A stretch of 64,000 bases of DNA from Paraphaeosphaeria minitans. Lineage: Eukaryota > Ascomycota > Dothideomycetes > Pleosporales > Didymosphaeriaceae. The DNA lies in assembly GCA_015832175.1 (NCBI GenBank), contig WJXW01000001.1, positions 4,774,001-4,838,000 on the forward strand, given 5' to 3'. Position numbers and translations under genes: made by a program. The notes under the pieces were generated by a model, which saw only the letters and a list, made by a program, of their open reading frames with translations, had not been told where the DNA came from and made no database searches. Shown here piece after piece: positions 25,373 to 33,954 of the stretch (positions are counted from its first letter, which is position 1; every line of letters starts with the position of its first letter).

Positions 25373-25802
25373 TATTAGGATCTAAAATCTATATAATAGC
25401 AGGAAGCTAGTTTTATACCTAGTAGGCGCGTAGTAAGGATTAAGCAGGGACTTAATGCTAGCTACGCCTTAAATAAAAGAGTTACGTAACTACTCTCTAT
25501 AGAGCGCTTAATTACTCTATACAGAGCATAATATATATAACTGCTCTATATAGAGCGCTCTCTATAGAGCGCTCCCCACAGAGCGGACTTTGCTTAGTAT
25601 ATAGGAACGCAAGGATAGACTCTCTATACTTGTGTTTAATCTATTTATTAATCTATTATTTAGATTCTAGCAGACTAAATTATTAACTTATTACACTTTG
25701 TAAAATACTATTGTATTAACAAGACCTTCCACCTTCCGTAAGTACTCCTGCCTAAGAACCAACCTTAACCCTTTAGGACTAGCTACCCTCTTGGATTTAA
25801 CA
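25373..25802 (+). repeat. 3' LTR of element E
   Basis: This 430-bp LTR is preceded by the polypurine tract, starts TATTAGGATC (RIP form of TGTTAGGATC) and ends in an intact GGATTTAACA. It includes two perfect GAGCGCTC palindromes at 25553-25560 and 25567-25574. Confidence 0.92.
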
Positions 25803-25857
25803 ACTAGAAGGTCTAGAAGGTTACTCTTTATCCTCTAGCCTCTACCTCCTCTTTACA

Positions 25858-27730
25858 GTTAATCCTTACCTACTGTAGATACTTATATAGCACCTATATC
25901 CTAAAGTTCTCTCTAGAATCTTGTGCGATATTATCCTTCTAGAGTAAAAAGTTATATAGGTGTCCCTTTAGAATCCTCTCCTTTACTATAGTAGATGTTC
26001 TCTCTAGTTATATAATAGAGGTATATAGTAAAAGTTAAAAAGGAAGTAGCCTTCTATACTTCTTCTTTATTACTTTAGTGATTTATTTTACTATCTTCTT
26101 CTTTTATATAACTATATTTATCTTCTAGGTCCCTTTTAAACTTAAGAATATATACTTATATATCTATAGTAGTAGGGTTCTAGTTATAGAAGTTAGTGTA
26201 TAATGCTATGTACTGCTTCTTTGACCTATAGGTATCTTTTAGTAGATAGTTAGTTAACTAATATTACTCCTTATAGTATATAAAATATTTCTACTTTATA
26301 CGAGAGCTTAAACTTCTAAAGTTAGACCTAGATTTCTATTTAAAGTTAGATCTACTTCTAGATAGGCTAGATCCTTTTATATAATTAGGGTTATTATATC
26401 TTCTATTAGTGTAGAATACTTCTTTATTTTCCTAGAGAAACTAGGAATTCTTCCTATCTTTAGCTACCTAAAGCGACGTATAAAGGTCACTAAGTAAGCT
26501 TTCTACTATATTCTTAGGGTTAAATATAGCTTATTTAAGGTCTAGGTGGCCTTAGTATACTTGTATAATAGTAGTGTATAGTTAAAGTTTACTACTAAAC
26601 CCTTCTCCTAAAGCTCTTTAGGCTAGGGTAAGCTTATTAATTATTATATCTAAAGCCTCGTGCGCTATATTACTAAGATTGTTTTACTAGTATTGTGTAA
26701 AGGTAAAAGTAGTCCAGTCTGTCTAGTATTAGTTGTGGTTTATACTAGTGTTAAAGTGTCTATTTAGTTAATTATACAATTCCTCCTATTAAAGCCCTAG
26801 TTCTATATTGTAAAGATAGTAGGTGCTTACGTGATTAGAGAGAATACCTAGGAAGATGTTTATATACTAGTCCTATAGTATGCCTAGTCTATAGCATAAC
26901 TCTCTAAAGGGTTTTACCTTATCTACTAGTATATTATATAATTAGCTAGTGTAGTTTTTCTCTTTATTTTATACTTTCTAAAAAAGAATAATCTTGTCTA
27001 GCTAGATAAGGGCATAGTCCCTTTGTTATTAAGAAGACTAGGAGTGTCTAGCCTCTTTGTATAATGTAGTTTATTAGGCAAAAGCAGTCTGGGTTTTAGG
27101 CTACTGCCACTAGTGTGGCTTTATATATAGTGTCTCTGTCCTTATATATATAGGGATGGGCCCTAGCTATACTCTATATATATATATATTACCTATAGAT
27201 AGTGTAGGTTGCATTGTTAGGATTATGCGAAGTGGTTTAGGTTATAGTTACAGCGTTATTATATAAAGGGTCTATAGCTTATAGTTAAGCTGTGATAGTT
27301 TAAAGAGTTTCTTTACATAGGTATCCCTTACTATAGAGTCTAGAGTAGTAAATTCTTTTTATATAAGATAGGTAATAAGCTCTTATCTTATTATATAGCT
27401 AATTTACTTAAAGTTCTTCTCTATCTATTTAAAAAAGTTTTCTAAAAAGGAGGAGATTACCTCTTCTTCTTTAAGGCTGCTTATATAATACTAAATAAGC
27501 ATGTACACTATATATGTGTTTATACGCTTTATTAAAGGGGGTAGACTACTATATAGGTCTATTCTATCTATCTAGTATCTTTGTGCAATTTCGCCCTTTA
27601 GGGTAATAGCTCTAATATTTACTACTTCTTCTACCTAGTATAGCTATTCTAAGTTATTCTCTTAGGTAGCTTATTGTGCAATTCCTTCTTATACAGATTC
27701 CTCTAGGAAGTCTCCTAGTCCTAGTGCCAT
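25858..27730 (-). pseudogene. Ty1/copia gag-protease fragment (element G), RIP-inactivated
   Basis: On the minus strand a frame opens at ATG 27730 (Met-Ala-Leu-Gly-Leu-Gly-Asp). It runs through a long gag region to a CCHC-like knuckle (Cys/Tyr-rich, Glu-Gly-Tyr-Trp equivalent) near 26240-26300. A protease-like Asp-(Thr/Ile)-Gly-Ala segment followed by Val-Ser-Thr lies near 25900. The Cys-x2-Cys-x4-Gly-Cys-Trp style knuckle and following Asp-Thr-Gly-Ala are typical of fungal copia gag-pro. Many TAG/TAA stops are RIP-type. Pol is missing because copia D inserted at about 25858 and the rest of G lies left of the window. Confidence 0.68.
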
Positions 27731-27780
27731 ATTATTATCATCTTTCTTATTTATGCGACGTGTCTGTATTTAGTTATCGC

Positions 27781-27972
27781 TGTTATGGGCTAGCCTTAGA
27801 GAGTGAACAGAACTGTAAGTGCCAAATATAAAGGATGAATTCTAGGTATCAAGTCTCTATAGGGGGGTGTGCCGCTTATAAGAAGAGTTTTCCTTAGTGG
27901 GTCTACTTCTTTAGGGCAGTTCCTTTCCTCAAGATCCTTCTAAAGGCTGGGGCATAGCCCCAGCCCATCACA
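27781..27972 (-). repeat. 5' LTR of copia element G (192 bp)
   Basis: Read on the minus strand it starts TGTGATGGGCTGGGGC and ends CCCATAACA, near-perfect inverted termini with TG...CA. It lies 50 bp upstream of the gag start at 27730. Next to the start is a 21-bp perfect hairpin, GGCTGGGGC-ATA-GCCCCAGCC on the plus strand (27945-27965). It is clearly richer in GC and in CA/TG than the DNA around it, so it has suffered little RIP. Confidence 0.72.
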
Positions 27973-28038
27973 ATCGCTAGTTTAATTATATAACGTGTTT
28001 ACGTTTGGTTATCGCTAGTTTAATTATATAACGTGTTT
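27973..28038. repeat. 28-bp perfect direct repeat with 10-bp spacer
   Basis: The 28-bp sequence beginning ATCGCTAGTTTAATTATATA occurs at 27973-28000 and again, unchanged, at 28011-28038. It abuts the outer end of the element G LTR. It is too long for an LTR target duplication and is probably an old tandem duplication in the target DNA. Confidence 0.85.
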
Positions 28039-28814
28039 TTTAGGGTTGTAAATATGCTTACTATCTCCTTTTTTTTCTATAGAATAGCTTAGACTAGATT
28101 GTACAACTCTTTACAGATATACACACTTTATTTCTACTTATTATATAATCTAAAATTTAATCTCTAGTAAAGGTAATAATATAGAGCCTACGCATTTAGC
28201 TTATAGGGTGCTCCGTTTTCAGACCTTACTAGTTTACAGTTAATTAGAATTAACTACTAATTAGTATAGATTTAGCTTAATCTGTAATTAAGTATTTAAG
28301 GGTTAATAGTATACTATTATATAAAGGGTAAGAAGTAGGTTTAATTAATTACGTCTTGTCTATTATACAAAGGGGCACTAAGGGCTTTATAAAGTCTCTA
28401 CCTCTTAGCGCTAACCTAAGTAGTGGGTTCTTGTGCGGGTCCCCATAGGTAGGTAGGCCCCCACTTTACCCAGTGCTACTTGTACGATAAACTGTACAGA
28501 CAAATAAGGTGTTAAAAGGGTAGTAAGATAGTAGGCTTAAGGGACTAAGCCTAGAAGAGAGAGAGAAAAATATAGTATAAAGGTTAGCCTATAATAGAGA
28601 GTTAGAGAAATATAGGACTAATTAGCTGTTATTTAAAATAGCTAATTAGGAAATAGATAGGAGCTGGAAAATAATAACTAACCTAACTAGACAAGATATA
28701 AAGAGACCTAATAGATAATTAGAGTAGTTGAATTTGTATAATAGACTTTGGATAGAATAACTTAACTTATTCTTTTATATTCCTCACTTAAGGTAAACGT
28801 ATATATAACACTAC
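28039..28814. other. AT-rich relic DNA without identifiable gene
   Basis: I see no credible protein frame on either strand. The DNA is TA-rich with a short GC-richer island at about 28425-28500, around a CCCCATAGGTAGGTAGGCCC stretch. An imperfect inverted repeat around TAATTAGCTGTTATTTAAAATAGCTAATTA lies at about 28620-28650. It is probably decayed transposon or intergenic sequence. Confidence 0.4.
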
Positions 28815-29305
28815 ACTACGCGCCCTCCTAAGTATAAAACTAGTAGCGAGCTATTATTAGAGTTTTAGATCCTAATATTATCTTCCACTTTTCTAGTATT
28901 TATCCTTAAATTATATATCTAGGTCTTAGCCTTATTATATAAACTAACTTACTAACCCTACTTACTCTAAGTACATTTGTTAGCATTATATCTACTAACT
29001 CTACTATTTAAAAACATTAACTTTATTACAAAATTAGAGACGCTAATATTATCGCAGAAACCTCTTATATAAACTATAGTCTTAAAGGTCTTATTTAAAT
29101 ACAAGTATAGAGAGTCTATCCTCGCGTTCCTATATACTAAAGGAATCCTGCTCTGTAGGGAGCACTCTACCGCTCTGTAGAGAGCGATCACGTGATTCCT
29201 TTGTTCGGGGCGTAGTCAGCGTATAACCCACGTCAGACCCCTGCTACGCGCCCTCCTAAGTACAAAACCGGCGGCGAGCCATCGTTAGAGTCTCGGATCC
29301 TAACA
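28815..29305 (-). mobile_element. Chimeric gypsy LTR derivative, element F
   Basis: A truncated LTR end (28815-28877, ending GATCCTAATA) is followed by 3' internal sequence. That stretch includes the start of the antisense accessory frame (about 28880-29090, plus strand). At about 29091 it jumps directly into the U3-R part of another LTR copy that ends GGATCCTAACA at 29305. Gag, pol and part of the LTR are missing. The last 150 bp are GC-rich and hardly mutated, unlike the rest of the block. Confidence 0.7.
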
Positions 29306-29362
29306 CCCATCTATCCACCCACACTTGCACGCCGAGTGCGCAAAGAGACTAGACTAGCGAAA

Positions 29363-29389
29363 AGGGCGGGCACCACAGTGGTCCGCCCT
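29363..29389. repeat. Imperfect 27-bp palindrome upstream of PLD gene
   Basis: AGGGCGG and CCGCCCT arms flank a second pair, ACCAC and GTGGT, around a central A. It lies about 170 bp upstream of the start codon at 29556 and could be a factor-binding site or hairpin; no known motif is recognised. Confidence 0.35.
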
Positions 29390-29555
29390 CAGCCACCCGT
29401 ACCACTGGCGCTCAACGTCATCTCGTTGCTACATCCGCTCCTTTTATATCCCAGCACAACGTTCTGCAGAAGCACATTGCAAGTATTGTGTCTCTCTTGA
29501 ACGACTTTGGAGAGGTACCTCCGGCCTTGAGGCGTGTTGAAAACCCCCCCATAGC

Positions 29556-31040
29556 ATGCCACCACTCGAACCTCTGCCAGGTTCATTGCCTTGCATAGAC
29601 CCATTTGTTAAAGCCCTTACCGAAGCAGCACCCGTCAACCACCACGACGACCCGAACTGGTATGCACACGACCCGCAATGCCTCATCTCCGATTCTACCG
29701 TCAACTCATTCGTGACCGGAACTGGAGATGTCATCTATCGGTCGTTAACACCACTTTTGGAGGCGACGAACCATGAGCTCATATTGGTGACCTGCTTCTG
29801 GGCACGCTCCCGTACCCTCGATACACTCAATACACTCTTGCGGAAGCTTTCCATAAAAGCCATCAGACGTGGAACTGGAAAGATAGCAGTACGATTATGT
29901 TTCTCCTCCTCGGCACTCTTCCAGAAACTGTTCCACACGCAGTCAATAAATGGCCAAACCTATTCACCCACTTCGTGGACGAAGCAGTTCGGCCTGCCAC
30001 ACCCAAGCGAACTCGAAGGCCTCGACCTCCGCATGCGCTCCGTATTTATTCTCCCTTTTAGCGTCATGCATCCCAAATTCATCCTCGTTGATCGCCAGAC
30101 CGTCGTCCTACCTTCGTGCAACATCAGTTGGGAAGAGTGGTTCGAAGGCGCCATCACATTTTCTGGCCCCATCGTCGAGAACTTTTTCCAGTTCTACCAG
30201 AAATTCTGGTGTCGGATGGCCGTACAAAGCCTCCCCGCGTCAACAAGCAAATCCGGGCACCCCAATCCTCAACGCGCCGGCGCCACAGCTACGCAGAACC
30301 AGCACGCTAGCCCACCCCACGGCCACACCATGACGCCTATTCACACCGCTTCACCCCGCATCCCCACAGTATTCCTCCCCTCTCCACATAGACGAAACCC
30401 CCGCTTCCAACCCTTCGCCACCCCCTCTGCCGTCTCCGCACCCCCAACCCCACTCAATGTCTTTGTCCTCGGCCTGCTCGCCCGAGCAACACGAACAATA
30501 CGTATACAAACTCCAAACCTCACCGCGTCCCCCGTACTCTCTGCCATTTTGAACGCGCTTGAACGGGGCGTAGACGTCCAAATCTTGACGTCCGAGCGCC
30601 TCATGATTCTCGAGCAGCTCGTCACCGCCGGCACCACGACATCGCGCTGCGTGAAGACGCTAATCAAGCGGTACAAGAAACTCGCGCGAGCGGCAGCCGA
30701 TCGCCCCTCCACCGACGAAGAAGCAGCGCTCTCGGCTCCACGGCTGGGCGTGCTGAGGATATTGTATTTCGAGCCTCTGCATGGGAGCAAGGCGCGTGGG
30801 AAGGAGGCTGGCGAGCCGCAGCAGAGCCATCTCAAGATGACCATTGTGGATAGCGACGTGGTGGTGCTGGGGTCTGGCAATCTTGATCGTGCGAGCTGGT
30901 TCACGAGCCAGGAGCTAGGCGTCGCTTGTTTTGACAAGGGGCTTGTTGCGCAGGTACAAGAGGCTGTGGATCGGGGGATGAAGGGGAGAGCAAGGCTCGT
31001 GTTTGACGGGTCGAGGGCAGTTAGTAACCCAGTCTCATAG
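29556..31040 (+). CDS. Phospholipase D-like (HKD) family protein
   Basis: A single-exon frame of 494 aa holds two HxK(x)4D motifs. The first is His172-Pro-Lys174 with Asp179, followed by Ser-Cys-Asn and a Glu-Glu pair. The second is His425-Leu-Lys427 with Asp432, followed by Gly-Ser-Gly-Asn-Leu-Asp. Two such motifs build the shared active site of the phospholipase D superfamily, which cleaves or transfers phosphodiesters. A Pro/Ser-rich low-complexity linker of about 75 residues (roughly 240-310) separates the halves. There are no signal peptide or membrane segments, so it is probably intracellular. The substrate is not predictable: lipid, nucleic acid or cardiolipin synthase-like chemistry are all possible. 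The start at 29556 is the first ATG in frame after a stop. The gene begins only 250 bp from the transposon block yet keeps normal, high-GC codon use. Confidence 0.88.
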   Translation: MPPLEPLPGSLPCIDPFVKALTEAAPVNHHDDPNWYAHDPQCLISDSTVNSFVTGTGDVIYRSLTPLLEATNHELILVTCFWARSRTLDTLNTLLRKLSIKAIRRGTGKIAVRLCFSSSALFQKLFHTQSINGQTYSPTSWTKQFGLPHPSELEGLDLRMRSVFILPFSVMHPKFILVDRQTVVLPSCNISWEEWFEGAITFSGPIVENFFQFYQKFWCRMAVQSLPASTSKSGHPNPQRAGATATQNQHASPPHGHTMTPIHTASPRIPTVFLPSPHRRNPRFQPFATPSAVSAPPTPLNVFVLGLLARATRTIRIQTPNLTASPVLSAILNALERGVDVQILTSERLMILEQLVTAGTTTSRCVKTLIKRYKKLARAAADRPSTDEEAALSAPRLGVLRILYFEPLHGSKARGKEAGEPQQSHLKMTIVDSDVVVLGSGNLDRASWFTSQELGVACFDKGLVAQVQEAVDRGMKGRARLVFDGSRAVSNPVS

Positions 31041-32367
31041 ATGCGCTGCTCGGCTGCTCCACGACGTGAAGACCAGATGCGGCCCCTGCAGGAGAGAGAT
31101 TAGGGTTGGGTATGGGATGCCTCAGATGTAAGAGCGTCAAGCACGTGCTGGCCAGGGTCACAGTGCTCGTGGTCTGGCTGATACGCTGTCGTAAGATGGT
31201 GCACTAGAAACTTGCTGTGTGAGCAGGTCCCGGTGACAACCTTCGTAGAGCCTCCTGAAGTCGCCATTCAAGCACCTTTTCTCCGGTCCAAGTCACATAC
31301 CTATGGACAATTGCAGGCATATTGTAATATCCGCCCCTATCTTGCTCTAAATGAAAGGTGCCACACCGAATCCTAAAGCCCTTTGCCGTGGCGTCCGTGG
31401 AGGTGGCGCTAAAAGTTAAACATCTGTTCGGTATCCAACCAGGCAAGTTCGCCGAAGTCCGATCTACCATGCTTTGCCGGATAGCGCGGCAAGGGCCGTG
31501 CCTTAACACTTACGAGGCTCTGCTTGCAGGAGCAGACGTTCTTCTGAGAGGTAGCATTGCTGTGAGTAACTAAAGGCGATGTGATTTGATGAGGACACCT
31601 GCATTAGCACCTCCGATGCTCCTTCGTACACGTATGTCAATTAGAATGCATACATGCAAGAACGATTGCGTTGCAGGCCAGCCTGTTGGCTTCAAAACCG
31701 TTTTTTTTTCCTTCACTTCTAAATACTTGGGTATTGTGCGATGGTAAACGTGTCATATATCATTAGCCAAGCTCACATAGATATACAATGCGAACATTGA
31801 GGTGTGGGGAGCAAGTGGCAATGCTTAGGAAGCTTATCTGAAAGCTTGACTTACTACCCTAGCTTCGCTAACGCACCAGAAACCGCTAACCCCACATCTT
31901 CACAGTGTTGCAATCATTTGTATCCGATTTCGTTCTAGCTAGCATGGATGTTACCCCGGCTACATCCCTGATGATTTACATTGGCGCCATTCGCGGCATT
32001 TGCTTGGTGGTCAAATCGATTGACTTCACCATCGGGTCGATTGGCCTCGTCTACTCACATGCACTCCATCCAAATAATCCCTCCAGTCACCTGCGGCAGC
32101 GCTGATCTTAGTACCGGGCCCAGTACATGCCGTACTCCACTGGGAGCATCATAGAGGCGGCAGCGACCGGTCGCCAGCATCGAAAGTTGGCCGAAACTCG
32201 GCGCCGAGGGCCGCGAACGTCTCAATAATCCTTCTTGTCATACATGAGATGGATATAAATACACAAGAGCATCTGCATCATACATCGTCCTGCAGCTTCC
32301 TCAGCAAGCCTTCCATCAGATCACTCGAGACGCTTCGTTCGGAATCTCCTCCTTTCAAGCCGCCAGT
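31041..32367. other. Intergenic region between PLD and oxalate decarboxylase genes
   Basis: The short open frames here (for example 31204-31509 minus, 31358-31573 plus) show no recognisable domain. A T-rich run lies near 31703. The last 150 bp form the oxalate decarboxylase promoter. Confidence 0.5.
32254..32261 (+). promoter_or_regulatory. TATA box of oxalate decarboxylase gene
   Basis: TATAAATA lies 107 bp upstream of the start codon at 32368. It is followed by a C/T- and A-rich leader, a normal arrangement for a strongly expressed fungal gene. Confidence 0.55.
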
Positions 32368-33954
32368 ATGAAGGCCTTCCAAGCATCGTTGCTCGTCTAC
32401 ATCTCACATACATGGGCTGCTCCTGCTCCGCAAGCTTCTTCCTGTGGAAATTCAGGTAGTTTGAGGCCATGCCCCGGTCTAGTTGGGTACGACCCATCGA
32501 ACCATATTCCGACATCTCCATCAACAGAGGTGCCAACCGACCAATTCGAATTGGCACCTGGCCAGTCTGAGGACGCGGACCTGGGCTTGTTCATTGACCT
32601 GTCCAAAGTGAAAAACCCACAACCTATCAGGGGTGGAACAACTGGCCCTACTGATTCCGGACCGAGGTTAGATTGTGTCGATAGCACGAAATTCAGAAAG
32701 TACTGACTATCTGTTCTAGGACGGAGGCCTACGATCGCCTGAACAGTGATGTCTACGCACCACCAAGCACCGACTCTGGCGACATCCCGAACGCCAAATG
32801 GCCGTTCGCTTTATCGCACAACCGCCACGGCCTTGCAGGAGCCGGATGGGCCCGGAATCAGAACACAGACCAACTTCCCATCGCCACTTCCATGGCAGGT
32901 GTAGACATGCGACTTTCAGCAAACGCATACCGCGAACTCCACTGGCATAAATCAGCTGAGTGGGCTTTGATGCTCAGTGGAAGTGCTCGGGTAGGAGCTG
33001 TTAATGAGAACGGCGAGAACTTCCTTGACGATGTGACCGAGGGCGATGTCTGGTTCTTCCCCTCCGGTGTTCCGCACTCCATTCAAGCTTTGGAGAATGG
33101 GTGCGAGTTTCTACTCGTATTTTCAGACGGCAAGTTCAGTGAGGAAAACACGTTTCTGCTCACTGAGCTCATCGACCGAACTCCCAAGAGCGTTGTTGCA
33201 AAGAATTTTCGCACTTCTCTGGATACTTTCAAGGCTGCTCCCGACAAGCAACTCTGGATCTTCCCCGGTACTCAAGCGCCTACAGACATAGAAAAGCAGA
33301 ACCAAACGGGCCCTGCTGGAATAATCCCCAAGGAATTCACCTACAGCTTCCACTGGTCCGAGCAACAGGTAATTACCCACCACCTTGATAATAGTCTACG
33401 GCACTGACGAGACACTACTAGCCCTACCGTGTTCCAGGTGGAAGCATCAAGATCTTGGACCCGGAAACATTCCCCATTGCCAGCGAATTCTCCGTCGCCC
33501 TAGTCACAGTCGAGCCAGGAGCAATGCGCGAGATGCATTGGCACACAACGTCTGACGAATGGGTAAGTCCACTCCGTGCTACAACCAGACCCGCACTAAC
33601 CTTCTCTAGACCTACTTTATCAAGGGTCAGGCCCGCCTTACCGTCTACCAAGCCCCCTCCTCGTCGCGCACCTTTGACTTCTCCGCCGGCGATGTCGGCT
33701 ACGTCCCTGTTCCGAACGCGCATTACCTCGAGAACACCGGAAACGAGACGCTTATGTTCCTGGAGGTGCTGCGAGCGCCGCGGTATGCGGATATCAGCGT
33801 CAACCAGTGGTTGGGTATCACCCCGAAGCAGGTTGTGCAGGACCACTTGAAGGTTGGAGATGCTTTCCTGAACACGTTGCCCAAGGTGAAGCCTTACATT
33901 GTGCCGGGCAACACCAACTTGCTCACCACGAACTTCACAGGGAACACTTTGTGA
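32368..33954 (+). CDS. Secreted bicupin oxalate decarboxylase
   Basis: Four exons (32368-32666, 32720-33368, 33422-33562, 33610-33954) join in frame to a 477-aa protein. The introns are 53, 53 and 47 bp, with TACTGAC and CACTGAC branch points in the first two. A signal peptide covers about residues 1-18. The two cupin barrels carry the Mn ligands: His174, His176, Glu180 and His219 in the first, His355, His357, Glu362 and His401 in the second. The Phe-Ser-Glu-Glu-Asn-Thr segment after the first barrel matches the lid with the catalytic Glu that separates decarboxylase from oxidase. The enzyme converts oxalate to formate and CO2 without net oxidation, protecting the fungus from its own or host oxalate and raising pH. 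In other fungi it is acid- or oxalate-induced. Length and Gly-Pro-Thr-Asp N-region fit the fungal family closely. Confidence 0.95.

Larger units (their letters stand above)
19139..25802 (+). mobile_element. Full-length Ty3/gypsy chromovirus, element E (6664 bp)
   Basis: A complete plus-strand element has 430-bp LTRs at 19139-19568 and 25373-25802. A polypurine tract (AAAAGAGAGGGGA) lies at about 25356-25370. A perfect 5-bp duplication ACTAG flanks it at 19134-19138 and 25803-25807. It interrupts the 3' LTR of copia element D. Its internal layout is gag, protease, reverse transcriptase, RNase H, integrase and chromodomain, followed by an antisense frame. It is the same length as element B, base for base. 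Confidence 0.94.

Noticed and set aside
28967..29191. Open frame of 74 codons on the minus strand
   Set aside because: It spans the chimeric junction of element F and mixes internal and LTR sequence.
30341..30937. 198-codon minus-strand frame over the PLD gene
   Set aside because: It is a shadow of the PLD coding frame, which carries two complete HKD motifs.
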